Positions 1-7,747 of a stretch of DNA of 20,259 nucleotides are shown here, one piece after another. The number at the start of each line of letters is the position of its first letter. Positions within the stretch are counted from its first letter, which is position 1. The stretch spans positions 1 to 20,259 of the forward strand of contig CAADUS010000056.1 of the NCBI GenBank assembly GCA_900752275.1, given 5' to 3'. The notes below the pieces were generated by a model. It had not been told where the DNA came from, did not search any database, and saw only the letters and a program-made list of their open reading frames with translations. The stretch comes from an uncultured Collinsella sp. (GTDB lineage Bacteria > Actinomycetota > Coriobacteriia > Coriobacteriales > Coriobacteriaceae). A program made the position numbers and the translations under genes.

Positions 1-492
1 ATGCAAGGACGTATATATAACGTAGCAGTAGCTAACGATAGGTTGAATCATATAAAGCGCTCCGCGACGATACACGCCCTGCGAATCGATATAGAACAGG
101 GCGTGCGTCCAGTAACTGGCAAACGCCAGCACGACCACCAGAGCCGTAGGCAACGCTACAAGCACCACCCTATAGCGCGCGGACAAAAGGCGAGAGCCCT
201 GCACTGTCTCGGAATACAAAAACCAAATGAGGCACGCGATGGTGAACAGCGAAAACGAGACCGCGTTGGAAATCCAGTTGGCCGTGATGCCTACAGGAGT
301 GCTCACGCCGTCCGAGAGCGTCCAGATCATATCGAAGAAAATGTAGGCAGCGGAGGTGTAGCCGAGCATGCTAAACAAGAGCTGCTGGGTGCTCGAGAAC
401 AAGGAGCGGCGGCTTCGTGCGGCAAGCCCGATAAGAACAATCATGCATAGCACGAATATCTCTATCTTGAGTGCCTTAACCACTAGCGCCAT
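1..492 (-). CDS. Membrane sensor-like protein, N-terminal part (3' end outside window)
   Basis: The reverse strand is open from 492 to the left edge and gives 164 residues, nearly all in membrane segments. I count about five hydrophobic stretches: IEIFVLCMIVLIGLAA, LLFSMLGYTSAAYIFF, ISNAVSFSLFTIACLIWFLY, VVLVALPTALVVVLAFA and a last one at the edge. Multi-helix N-termini of this kind are common in Coriobacteriia in front of GGDEF or histidine-kinase output domains, but the output domain would lie outside the window, so the function is inferred. The start is uncertain. ATG at 492 has GAAGGG directly against it, which is too close; the in-frame GTG at 483 sits about 9 bases after the same GAAGGG and may be the true start. 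The strand is supported by membrane-protein composition; the plus-strand reading of the same DNA is arginine-rich and looks like a shadow. Confidence 0.6.
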   Translation of the reverse strand, partial: MALVVKALKIEIFVLCMIVLIGLAARSRRSLFSSTQQLLFSMLGYTSAAYIFFDMIWTLSDGVSTPVGITANWISNAVSFSLFTIACLIWFLYSETVQGSRLLSARYRVVLVALPTALVVVLAFASYWTHALFYIDSQGVYRRGALYMIQPIVSYCYVIYTSLH

Positions 493-581
493 CCCTTCAA
501 TATCTAAGTGGCCAGAATCGCCCAATTCGAATCTGGGCAACAAACACCCCCTACTCCGCAGGGATAAGGGGAATAATAGCA

Positions 582-625
582 GAGCGCCCGAACGTCACTG
601 CAAGACAGCTTTCGTTCGGGCGCTC
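582..625 (-). terminator. Hairpin terminator after the kdgT-type gene
   Basis: A perfect 13-bp inverted repeat has arms GAGCGCCCGAACG (582-594) and CGTTCGGGCGCTC (613-625), separated by an 18-base loop. It lies 46 bases past the stop codon of the kdgT-type gene and before the next minus-strand gene, as a terminator should. There is no strong U-tract; only CTATTATTCC follows on the minus strand. Termination may therefore be imperfect. Confidence 0.6.
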
Positions 626-670
626 AAACGGCGCGAGTTGCACGCCGGCATCATTGATGGGTACCGATTG

Positions 671-1693
671 CTACTCGCCATCGATGTCGGTCGCGACGGC
701 TTCCTCGATGGCCTCGACACCGGCAGGCGACAGATCCTCCTTGCCTTGACAGAACTTCTTGTCGACCCAGCCGGTCAGAATCGGAGCCATGATTGCCGTG
801 ATGATGACGGCGGTGGCGATCTGGGCGTACGCGGTGGGCGCAAGTTCGGCATAGCGCGGAGCGACCTCGGCGAGGGCGACCGGCGTGGTCATGGCAGTGC
901 CGGCGATAGTGGAGCAGGCAACGGCCGCCTTGCCGTTACCACCGCACAGGCGCTCGAAGGCAAAGGTAATGGGACCGACGACAAACAGCGTGACAAGGCC
1001 CAGCAAGATACCGGAAATACCGCCGGTGATAAAGCTCGAAAGACTCATGGACGCACCGAGCTGAAAACCGATAACGGCGATCGCGGGATTGGCGCCGGGG
1101 ACCAGCAGGTTCTTGATAAACGGGAACAAGTTGCCCAGGACCATGCCGATAACAAGCGGCAGTATGGAGCCGATGATGGTACCGACGGGGATGTTGGCGA
1201 GACCCGAGACGCCCAGGATGATCATGGTAACGGCAGGGCCGGCCGTAAAAAACAGGATACCCACGGCGCCTTGCTCGGACTCATCGCCGAACTCGCCCAT
1301 GATGCCCGTGTAGAGCGCCATGTTGCAAAACGTAATGCCGCCGATGATGGAAACCGAGCTCAGACCCAAAAAGTTATCGTTAAAGAAGTACGCGACGCCC
1401 AGGCCCAACGCGGCTGCCACCACAAGCTTAGGGATCAGCACGACGATACCGGTCTTGATGGCGCCCGGCGTGGACTTAAAGCTAATGCCCGCGCCCACGA
1501 AGAGCAGAATCGCAGCGACGATGGTATTGGAGCCGCCGCGGCAGGCGGCGGTAAAGAAGCCGCCGATCTCAAAGACCTGCGGGCAGAAGGTATTGAGCAA
1601 AAGGCCAACGATCATGGGATAGATCATGATGTCACCCGGGATACGCGGGACTTTGAATTTCTTTTGCTCGTTGGCGGTCGCTTCCTGTGCCAT
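671..1693 (-). CDS. kdgT: 2-keto-3-deoxygluconate permease (KdgT family)
   Basis: This is a 340-residue polytopic membrane protein of the KdgT family, which imports 2-keto-3-deoxygluconate, an intermediate of pectin and hexuronate breakdown, by proton symport. The length fits the family. It opens with FKVPRIPGDIMIYPMIVGLL and has about ten hydrophobic segments. Family-like stretches include FQLGASMSLSSFITGG near residue 210 and AGTAMTTPVALAEVAPRYAE followed by a final helix ending APILTGWVDKK. I chose the ATG at 1693 (MAQEA) over the one at 1723 because GGGGG lies just upstream and the extra ten residues are not hydrophobic or family-like. It follows azlCD on the same strand after a 141-base gap containing a TGGTACCA palindrome, so it may have its own promoter. 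No KDG kinase or aldolase gene is in view, so the exact substrate is inferred from the family. Confidence 0.87.
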   Translation of the reverse strand: MAQEATANEQKKFKVPRIPGDIMIYPMIVGLLLNTFCPQVFEIGGFFTAACRGGSNTIVAAILLFVGAGISFKSTPGAIKTGIVVLIPKLVVAAALGLGVAYFFNDNFLGLSSVSIIGGITFCNMALYTGIMGEFGDESEQGAVGILFFTAGPAVTMIILGVSGLANIPVGTIIGSILPLVIGMVLGNLFPFIKNLLVPGANPAIAVIGFQLGASMSLSSFITGGISGILLGLVTLFVVGPITFAFERLCGGNGKAAVACSTIAGTAMTTPVALAEVAPRYAELAPTAYAQIATAVIITAIMAPILTGWVDKKFCQGKEDLSPAGVEAIEEAVATDIDGE

Positions 1694-1761
1694 GAAACCC
1701 CCATTTCCGCTGACGCGGAACAAAAGCCCACGTCATACTTTGCTACAGTAAAGTTTGACCA

Positions 1762-1769
1762 TGGTACCA
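1762..1769. promoter_or_regulatory. Possible operator palindrome upstream of kdgT
   Basis: TGGTACCA is a perfect 8-bp palindrome located 69 bases upstream of the kdgT start in a 141-base intergenic gap. Nearby (1739-1754) is an ACTTT/AAAGT inverted repeat. Palindromes of the TGGT-ACCA type are typical of GntR-family operators, but no regulator gene is adjacent and a chance match is quite possible. Confidence 0.2.
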
Positions 1770-1834
1770 GAAGAAGCAGACCGGCTCGGTGAGAAATTCG
1801 ATTCGTCGACCAGGACGGTAAGCGCGCCCTGCTT

Positions 1835-2158
1835 TTATACAAGGCTCAAAACGATATAGAACACGATGCCCGAGACGCAGCACCACAACATCGACTTTGT
1901 CTTGATTGCCACCGCCACGACGCCGGCAGCCGCAATCCAGGGAATCAAGCCCTGCCACAAGCCGGCGTCGAAAGCGCCAGGGCTTATCAAATCGTTGGCG
2001 ACCAGCGCCGCAAAGGCGGCAGGCGGAATATAACCCAAGGCTTCGGTAACGCGGGGCGACAGCGTTCTCCCGCGCAAGGCAAACGCCGGGGCAATACGGA
2101 AAAACGCGATAGCCGCCCATGACGACAGCCACAGGACCAAAAACTCATTAACGGGCAT
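1835..2158 (-). CDS. azlD: AzlD-type branched-chain amino acid exporter subunit
   Basis: This is a small membrane protein of 107 residues, the usual size of AzlD. Together with AzlC it forms a two-component exporter for branched-chain amino acids (and toxic analogues such as 4-azaleucine), as in the AzlCD and BrnFE families. It starts MPVNEFLVLWLSSWAAIAFF and carries the family-like RIAPAFALRGRTLSPRVTEA followed by LGYIPPAAFAALVANDLI, then two more hydrophobic helices. The chosen ATG at 2158 has an AAGGGG ribosome binding site about 8 bases upstream. An earlier ATG at 2209 adds a polar leader without a good site. The gene overlaps the end of azlC by 11 bases, which suggests translational coupling and equal production of the two subunits. 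Confidence 0.88.
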   Translation of the reverse strand: MPVNEFLVLWLSSWAAIAFFRIAPAFALRGRTLSPRVTEALGYIPPAAFAALVANDLISPGAFDAGLWQGLIPWIAAAGVVAVAIKTKSMLWCCVSGIVFYIVLSLV

Positions 2159-2840
2159 CGCGAGCACCCCTTCCTTCGGCGAGAGCATCGCACGCAAGCG
2201 CCGCGGCAACGCCGACGAGCACGCTTGCCGGCACGGCGATATTCGTCCATCCCAAGAACTTGCATATGACGACGGACACCGCAGCCAAACCGGCAGCTAC
2301 GACATTGCCGCGCGACAGCCGCTGCGAAAAGAGCAGGCAGATAAAGAGCGATGTGCAGACAAAACCCGCAATAGCGGTGGGAACATCGACAACGGCGCCG
2401 ACGATGGCGCCCGTCGTACACGAAACGCCCCATGTTGCGATGAGGATCGCGTTGAGCACAAAGGACTCGAGCGGACCCCAGTCCTCCCCTTCAACCAGCT
2501 TGGCAAGCGAGATGCCATATGCCTCCTCGGTAAGTGTCGCGGCAACAGCCAGCGTCTGACGCTTCGAGGCACCCCTCAGATGCGGTGCAATCGATGCCGA
2601 GTAAAGCGCAAAACGCGAGGAGATTGCGGCGACGCTTATGATAATCGACGCCGCAGGCACACCTGCCAGCCATAGATTGCAGACCATAAACTGTCCGCTG
2701 CCCGTCACGAACGTGCTGCTCAGAGCAAAAACCATCCAGGGTTCCATTCCCGTCTGCGCCATGATCATTCCGCACGGCGCGCCTATCGCAACATAGGTAA
2801 GCATCACCGGCCAGACGGTTTTAACGATTTTGAGCACCAT
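2148..2840 (-). CDS. azlC: AzlC family branched-chain amino acid permease
   Basis: The 230-residue polytopic membrane protein is the large subunit of an AzlCD exporter. Family features are the early PVMLTYVAIGAPCGMIMAQ helix, the FALSSTFVTGSGQFM stretch, the SSRFALYSASIAPHLRG loop and the TEEAYGISLA region. The ORF can start at 2876, but ATG 2840 is preceded by GAGGAACGCT, a good ribosome binding site, while 2876 has none. The stop codon (2148-2150) lies inside the start of azlD. AzlCD pairs are often controlled by an Lrp-type regulator; none is visible here. The upstream 127-base gap is shared with the divergent HD-domain gene. Confidence 0.9.
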   Translation of the reverse strand: MVLKIVKTVWPVMLTYVAIGAPCGMIMAQTGMEPWMVFALSSTFVTGSGQFMVCNLWLAGVPAASIIISVAAISSRFALYSASIAPHLRGASKRQTLAVAATLTEEAYGISLAKLVEGEDWGPLESFVLNAILIATWGVSCTTGAIVGAVVDVPTAIAGFVCTSLFICLLFSQRLSRGNVVAAGLAAVSVVICKFLGWTNIAVPASVLVGVAAALACDALAEGRGARDAR

Positions 2841-2921
2841 AGCGTTCCTCGTCCCGACAAGCTTTCCGAGCCGCATTCAACGATGCGGCAGAATCATCGC
2901 CCGGCAGCAACCGAGTTCACC

Positions 2922-2927
2922 TACAAT
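2922..2927 (+). promoter_or_regulatory. Possible -10 element for the HD-domain gene
   Basis: TACAAT matches the sigma70-type -10 consensus at five of six positions and lies 41 bases before the HD-domain gene start in the divergent azlC gap. I do not see a convincing -35 element 16-18 bases upstream, so this is only a candidate. Confidence 0.25.
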
Positions 2928-2967
2928 TGCCACCGGATCGAAAGACACAGCTTTTTAGGAAGTCATT

Positions 2968-3780
2968 ATGACAGCTATCGATCGGGGCCGGGCGATCGCG
3001 GCCTTCAAACGCTATACCGATGCTTACGATGCCGCCAATCCGCGCATCGCACTCAAAATCGAGCATACGTACCACGTTGCCGAGGCATGCGATGCCGTGG
3101 CGCGCGAACAGGACTGGTCACCGCAGGTCATTGACCTAGCGTGGCTTTGCGGCCTGCTGCACGATATGGGCCGCTTTGAGCAGCTGCGACGCTGGGACAC
3201 GTTTAAGGATGCCGAGAGCATGAGCCATGCGGCGTTGGGTGTCGAGGTCCTCTTTGGCGAAAATCCTGCAGACGCGCCCGCGACAACAAGTATCCGCGAC
3301 TTTATCGACGATCCGGTAGAAGACGAGCTCATCCGTGCAAGCATCGCCCACCACAGCGATTTTCGCCTGCCCACGGAACTCGACACCCCCACGCGGAACT
3401 TCTGCGATATCGTGCGCGATGGCGACAAGATCGACATCATGCGCACCATCGCCGACAGCACCGTCGACACCATCCTCAAGGTTGATGAGGACACATTTCT
3501 CGCCAGCCGGTTCTCGACACCGGCGCTCGCCGCCTTTGACGAGCGCCGCTGCGTTGCACGCGACGAACGCGACGAGCCCGCAGACTACCTGGTGGGACTC
3601 ATCTGCTTTATGTTTGAGCTCGTCTATCCAGCGAGCCGCGCACTGGCGCGCGAACAGGGCAATATCTACCGCCTGCTCGACGCGCCCTTTGGCATTGTGC
3701 GCCCCTTTACCGATCCCGCCACGCAAGCGACCTGGGAGCGCCTAAAGGACGAGATGCGCGACTGGCTGGCGCGCGCCTAG
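2968..3780 (+). CDS. HD-domain metal-dependent phosphohydrolase
   Basis: The 270-residue soluble protein has the HD superfamily pattern: His33/His36 in IEHTYHVAEA, the His65-Asp66 pair in CGLLHDMGRFEQ, His87, the His128-His129 pair in SIAHHSDF and Asp151/Asp153 in VRDGDKIDIMR. These would bind one or two metal ions and hydrolyse a phosphoester. The substrate (nucleotide, cyclic dinucleotide or other) cannot be told from sequence. The ATG is preceded by AGGAAG at a 5-base spacing. Its TAG stop shares the tetranucleotide CTAG (3777-3780) with the TAG stop of the convergent etfA gene, so there is no room for a terminator between them and transcripts from both sides must overlap. Nothing in the context ties it to the Etf operon other than this convergence. 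Confidence 0.85.
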   Translation: MTAIDRGRAIAAFKRYTDAYDAANPRIALKIEHTYHVAEACDAVAREQDWSPQVIDLAWLCGLLHDMGRFEQLRRWDTFKDAESMSHAALGVEVLFGENPADAPATTSIRDFIDDPVEDELIRASIAHHSDFRLPTELDTPTRNFCDIVRDGDKIDIMRTIADSTVDTILKVDEDTFLASRFSTPALAAFDERRCVARDERDEPADYLVGLICFMFELVYPASRALAREQGNIYRLLDAPFGIVRPFTDPATQATWERLKDEMRDWLARA

Positions 3781-4982
3781 CGCTCAAGCTGGGCCAGCAG
3801 CTCCTCGACGACCTCGACGGCATCGCCGACAACCTTGTACTGGGCAGCACCAAAGATGGGGGCATCCGGGTCCTCGTTAATGGCGATAATGCACTCCGCC
3901 CCACCGATGCCGGCAAGATGCTGGATGGCGCCCGAAACACCGATACTTACGAGAAGCTTGGGCGAAACCGATACGCCTGTCTGGCCAATCTGATGGCGAT
4001 ACTCCAACCAGCCGGCCTCCACGACAGGTCGCGTGCAGCCAAGCTCGGCTCCCAGAGCCTCGGCGAGCTTTCGCATCAGCGGCAGGTTTTTCTTGGAACC
4101 AATGCCGCGGCCCACCACGACCAGACGCTCGGCATCGGCAATCGAAGCCTGCTGGCCCCGTTCCTCGGCGGGAATCGAAATCTCGACACGAGCCTTGGCG
4201 TCTTCCGCAAGGAATACCTGGGTAATCGTTCCGGAGCGGCTGTAGTCAAACTCGGGCGCCTCAAAGATGCCGGGACGCACCGTTGCCATCTGGGGACGAT
4301 GATTGGGGCAGATAATGGTGGCCATCAAGTTGCCGCCAAACGCCGGGCGGGGCTGCTGCAGCAGACCCGTCTCCGTATCCATCGAAAGTACGGTGCAGTC
4401 AGCCGTAAGGCCCGTCTGCAAACGCACGGCAACGCCGGGTGCCAGTTCGCGGCCAAAGGCGGTCGCACCGTACAGAATGGCCTCGGGCTTGCGCTCTTCC
4501 ACCAAATCGCAGATCAGCCGGGCGTAAACCTCCGCATCGTTCTGGCGCAGACGCTCGTCGCAACAGACCAGGACCTCGTCTGCACCGGCGCAAACCAGAT
4601 GCTCCAGGCCGCCGAGAGAACCCTTGGGGCCCATACCGACCAGTGCCATCAGACGGCAACCACGGGCATCGGCAAGCTCGCGTCCCTTGCCCATGAGCTC
4701 GTAGGCCACCGGGGCCACGACATCGTGCTCGTCGGTCTGAACGAATACCCAGATATCTCGATATGCATCAAGGTCCACCGCACCGGCGGCCTCGTCACGC
4801 TCGATCGAGATAGCGTTGACGGGGCAGACGTCGACACACCCACCGCATAGGATGCAGCCGTCGGTCACATGGGCGCAGCGGTTGGGGCGCTCGCCCTCCA
4901 CCACAATGCCGCCCGAGGCACAGGCGCGAACGCAGCGGCCACAGCCAACACATGCCTCGCTATCGATTATCAGTCCGCTCAT
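3777..4982 (-). CDS. etfA: Electron transfer flavoprotein alpha subunit with N-terminal ferredoxin domain
   Basis: This is a 401-residue EtfA. Residues 1-60 form a ferredoxin-like domain for two [4Fe-4S] clusters: Cys11/14/17/21 (CVGCGRCVRAC) and Cys43/46/49/53 (CILCGGCVDVC). The EtfA N-terminal domain follows from about residue 77. The FAD-binding C-terminal domain carries LVVVGRGIGSKKNL, YRHQIGQTG and the signature SIGVSGAIQHLAGIGGAECI. Ferredoxin-fused EtfA proteins are known from the lactate dehydrogenase/Etf (Lct) complex of Acetobacterium woodii, where Etf splits or joins electrons between NADH, ferredoxin and lactate. The start abuts the etfB stop (4983-4985) with no gap, so the two are translationally coupled. 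The gene is last in the operon and converges on the HD-domain gene with a 4-base overlap. Confidence 0.93.
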   Translation of the reverse strand: MSGLIIDSEACVGCGRCVRACASGGIVVEGERPNRCAHVTDGCILCGGCVDVCPVNAISIERDEAAGAVDLDAYRDIWVFVQTDEHDVVAPVAYELMGKGRELADARGCRLMALVGMGPKGSLGGLEHLVCAGADEVLVCCDERLRQNDAEVYARLICDLVEERKPEAILYGATAFGRELAPGVAVRLQTGLTADCTVLSMDTETGLLQQPRPAFGGNLMATIICPNHRPQMATVRPGIFEAPEFDYSRSGTITQVFLAEDAKARVEISIPAEERGQQASIADAERLVVVGRGIGSKKNLPLMRKLAEALGAELGCTRPVVEAGWLEYRHQIGQTGVSVSPKLLVSIGVSGAIQHLAGIGGAECIIAINEDPDAPIFGAAQYKVVGDAVEVVEELLAQLER

Positions 4983-5798
4983 CTATGCCATCCCCTCGAT
5001 AATCTTGGCAAGCTTTGCCGCTTGCTCGACCGGTGTGCCCTCGATGGCCTCACACGTTTGGTCGCGGTCGGGCACAAACGAGCGCACGACCTGCGTCGGC
5101 GATCCGGCAAGGCCGCAACGCGAGGGGTCGGCATGTACATCGGCAGCACAGACCACCCGCACACCCGCATCTTCGGCCGCGCGAATGCCGGCGATGCTCG
5201 GCATGCGCAGCTGGCCGATCTCCTTGGCGGTCGTCATCGCGCACGGCATCTCCAGATAGACCGTCTCCTCGCCGGCGTCGCAACCGTGAACGAGCGAAAG
5301 CGCACCGCACGTCGTAAAGCCCGCGCTCTGCACGCAGCTCACATCGGTCACGCAGGGAATCTCGAAGGTGCCGGCCAGCTCGGGGCCAATCTGGGCAGTA
5401 TCGCCATCCACCGCCATCTTGCCGCAGATGAGCAGGTCGAAGTCCTCGTCGAGCGCCTCGATGCCGCATTTGAGAGCATAGGTGGTCGCCAACGTGTCCG
5501 CACCCGCAAAGGCGCGATCGGTCAGCAGCAGCGCGTCATCGGCGCCGCGGGCAATGCAGTCGCGCAACAGCGATTCGGTTGCAGGTATACCCATCGACAC
5601 CAGCGTCACGCGTACATCCATGCCAAAGCCGATAAAGTCGTCCTTGAGCGCCAGCGCGCATTCGAGGGCACTTGCATCGAAGGGATTAATGACCGCCTGT
5701 CTGCCATCACGCACGATGGTATTGGTTTTGGGGTCCATCTTGACCTCGGTGCTTCCCGGCACCGTTTTGACGCACACCACCATATGGAAATCGCTCAT
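4983..5798 (-). CDS. etfB: Electron transfer flavoprotein beta subunit
   Basis: The protein is about 271 residues, the usual EtfB length. It starts with FHMVVCVKTVPGSTEV, has VINPFDASALECALALKD, and carries LLICGKMAVDGDTAQIGPEL. That last stretch matches the DGDTAQxGP form found in bifurcating or anaerobic Etf proteins rather than the mitochondrial type. EtfB forms a heterodimer with EtfA and would bind the bifurcating flavin and NAD(H); that role is inferred from the family. The start is ambiguous. GTG at 5804 overlaps the upstream stop as GTGA, but AAGGGGG lies only 3 bases before it; ATG at 5798 has a better 9-base spacing, so I chose it. The gene sits between the dehydrogenase and etfA in a tightly packed operon. 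Confidence 0.92.
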   Translation of the reverse strand: MSDFHMVVCVKTVPGSTEVKMDPKTNTIVRDGRQAVINPFDASALECALALKDDFIGFGMDVRVTLVSMGIPATESLLRDCIARGADDALLLTDRAFAGADTLATTYALKCGIEALDEDFDLLICGKMAVDGDTAQIGPELAGTFEIPCVTDVSCVQSAGFTTCGALSLVHGCDAGEETVYLEMPCAMTTAKEIGQLRMPSIAGIRAAEDAGVRVVCAADVHADPSRCGLAGSPTQVVRSFVPDRDQTCEAIEGTPVEQAAKLAKIIEGMA

Positions 5799-5800
5799 CT

Positions 5801-7402
5801 TCACGCGCCCCCTTTCTGGACGAGTTCATCCAAGAGCTTCTCCGAAAACAGGTTATCGCGACCCAGCTGCCCGGCAGGATCGAGCTGGAGCTTGAGCCGC
5901 GCCGACTCGACCATGGCCTCGTGACCGTACATCGTCTCCAAGAAGCCTGCCTTGATCTTGCCAACGCCGTGTTCGGCGGAGACGGCGCCGCCCATGGCCG
6001 TGACCTTGGAAGCCCACTGGGCAAAGAGCTCTCCGCCGCGACGGTAATCCTGCGCATCGCGCGGCAGAATGTTCACATGCAGATGGTTGTTACCGATGTG
6101 CCCCCAGGCGGCAGACTCAAGCCCGCTTTCGGCCAACGTGCAGCGATAGAGGGCAACGACATCGGCCAGGCGCGCGTTGGGCACCGACATATCCGACCCC
6201 AGCTTGGTAATGGTGGGGTCGGTGCGGCGACGCTCGTCGATGAGCATGTTGACGCTCTCGGGAACGGCGTGGCGGAAGAACCGCTGGCATTCGCGATCGA
6301 CCTCGGTGCGCGCAACCCAGGTCGCGTCGTCGCGGCCGCCCGCAAGCTCCAAAACCCATCCCAAGTGGTACAGCTCCTCGGTCGCCTGCGCCTCGTCGTC
6401 GCAGTCGAGCTCCACATAAACACAGACCTTTGCCTCGTCGTCGAGCGCCGGCAGCGAGGCAAACGCAGTCGACTGCTCACGCTGGCGACGAAGGATATCC
6501 AAGGCGCCGGCATCGAAATACTCAATAGCGGCGGCATGGGACAGCACGGGGCGCACGGAATCGGTAAAGGACACCGCCTTGTCCTCGCTATCGAAGAAGC
6601 AGCTCACGCCCCATACGACCGAAGGTGCCGCCTGCAGGGCGATCTCGAGCTCGGTAATGACGCCGAGTGTGCCGCACGCACCGATAAAAAGATCGATGGC
6701 GTCCATATCGTCCGAAACGAAATAACCCGACGCGTTTTTGGTCTTGGGCATGGTATAGCCGGGAAGATCCAGCTCGAGCGCGCGGCCCCCTGCCGTCACG
6801 AGCGACAAGTGGCGTGCGTCAGCGCGCGCCTGACCTCGATGAAGCTCAAGCAGGTCGCCGTCCGCCAGCACCACGTGAAGCCCCGTAACGTGCGGGCGCA
6901 TGGGGCCATAGGCGTAGCTGCGGGCACCGGAGGCATTGCACGCCGCCATACCGCCCAGGCAGGCAGATGCCTCGGTGGGATCGGTGGGGAAGAACTGCTC
7001 GGGAGCTGCCTGGAACTCCTCATAGGCCTCAAGCGATACCTGATCCCAGCCAGCGGTCGGCAATGCCTTCTTACCCAGCTGCTTGCGCAACTCCGAAAGC
7101 ACGACCCCCGGCTCCACGCGCAGCAGAAAACGGCCCTGCTCGTCGCGGCGAAGACCCAGGTAGCGATTCATACGAGAAGTGTTGAGGATATGTCCGCCGT
7201 GGGGCACGGCACCGGCAGCCAGACCGGTCCGAGCACCCTGGACCGTTATCGGAACATGCTCGGCATGGAGCTTTCGCAGAATGGCGCGGACTTCGTCCTC
7301 CGTTGTCGGAAACGAGATGCTCGACGCCTCGCCCGATATGCGAGATTCATCGCGACCATATTCTTCGAACTCGTCGCCGAAGGGTTTGATGGCTGCAGAC
7401 AC
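5801..7402 (-). CDS. FAD-dependent 2-hydroxyacid (D-lactate/glycolate-type) dehydrogenase, LctD/GlcD family
   Basis: This is a 533-residue flavoprotein. An FAD-binding PCMH-type domain (about residues 28-205) contains PITVQGARTGLAAGAVPHGG and DPTEASACLGGMAACNASGA. The C-terminal FAD-oxidase domain carries the metal/substrate motif GHIGNNHLHVN (His435, His440, His442) and SAEHGVGKIK (Glu477, His478). This is the GlcD/LctD family. Being first in an operon with etfB and a ferredoxin-fused etfA, it most likely feeds electrons from D-lactate or a similar 2-hydroxyacid to the Etf dimer. Glycolate or 2-hydroxyglutarate are possible alternatives; no lactate permease or racemase gene is adjacent. The start is GTG at 7402, preceded by AAAGGGGGAG at a suitable distance. 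The stop overlaps the alternative GTG start of etfB. Confidence 0.88.
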   Translation of the reverse strand: MSAAIKPFGDEFEEYGRDESRISGEASSISFPTTEDEVRAILRKLHAEHVPITVQGARTGLAAGAVPHGGHILNTSRMNRYLGLRRDEQGRFLLRVEPGVVLSELRKQLGKKALPTAGWDQVSLEAYEEFQAAPEQFFPTDPTEASACLGGMAACNASGARSYAYGPMRPHVTGLHVVLADGDLLELHRGQARADARHLSLVTAGGRALELDLPGYTMPKTKNASGYFVSDDMDAIDLFIGACGTLGVITELEIALQAAPSVVWGVSCFFDSEDKAVSFTDSVRPVLSHAAAIEYFDAGALDILRRQREQSTAFASLPALDDEAKVCVYVELDCDDEAQATEELYHLGWVLELAGGRDDATWVARTEVDRECQRFFRHAVPESVNMLIDERRRTDPTITKLGSDMSVPNARLADVVALYRCTLAESGLESAAWGHIGNNHLHVNILPRDAQDYRRGGELFAQWASKVTAMGGAVSAEHGVGKIKAGFLETMYGHEAMVESARLKLQLDPAGQLGRDNLFSEKLLDELVQKGGA

Positions 7403-7747
7403 GCGAACTCCCCCTTTAGTTAACTACAGTATTTGCAGGGAGATGTTACCGCATCGTTTCGTCGACGTGACTGAGACCGTCTCCATAATTGGCGAATTTT
7501 ACGTTTGTGCAATTCGGCAAGCGGCGACGTTTTCTCGGCAGACGCTCTATTTAACGCGCTCCCTCCCATCGCAGCCACACGCACAATTGGTGCTCGAAAA
7601 AACTTGAGATATTTTTTACCGCCTCTCACCTGCGGCGATGCAAATCCGTCAAGCATTTGGTCAGAAATCGGTCAAGTTGCGCCTGATACGGTCGGCATCG
7701 ACAGCCAAAACCAATAGAAGGTTTGGCCCAAAAGCAGGGAGGTCCCC
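7403..7747. promoter_or_regulatory. Divergent intergenic control region (lactate/Etf operon and surface operon)
   Basis: This 345-base non-coding gap separates two divergent operons and is richer in A+T than its surroundings. It contains a GAGAC-C-GTCTC palindrome (7473-7483), a CGAATT/AATTCG inverted repeat with a 12-base spacer (7493-7516), and A6 and T6 tracts at 7597-7618. The two inverted repeats lie 70-115 bases upstream of the dehydrogenase start and could be operators. I found no convincing ORF or RNA gene in the gap. Confidence 0.4.
7587..7615 (+). promoter_or_regulatory. Candidate promoter of the surface-protein operon
   Basis: TTGGTG (7587-7592) and TATTTT (7610-7615) are separated by exactly 17 bases, with an A6 tract in the spacer. 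Neither hexamer is a close consensus match. If used, it would give a 5' leader of about 125 bases before the ATG at 7748. Confidence 0.28.

Noticed and set aside
368..1792. Long plus-strand open frame of 474 codons
   Set aside because: It is antisense to the clear KdgT membrane protein; its translation is Arg/Asp/Gly-rich and lacks any family-like motif.
4869..5924. Plus-strand open frame of 351 codons, and a second at 3918-4850
   Set aside because: Both are antisense to etfB/etfA and show no recognisable domain or ribosome binding site.
5921..7423. Plus-strand open frame of 500 codons
   Set aside because: It lies opposite the FAD-dependent dehydrogenase, whose motifs are unmistakable; high GC content leaves the antisense frame open.
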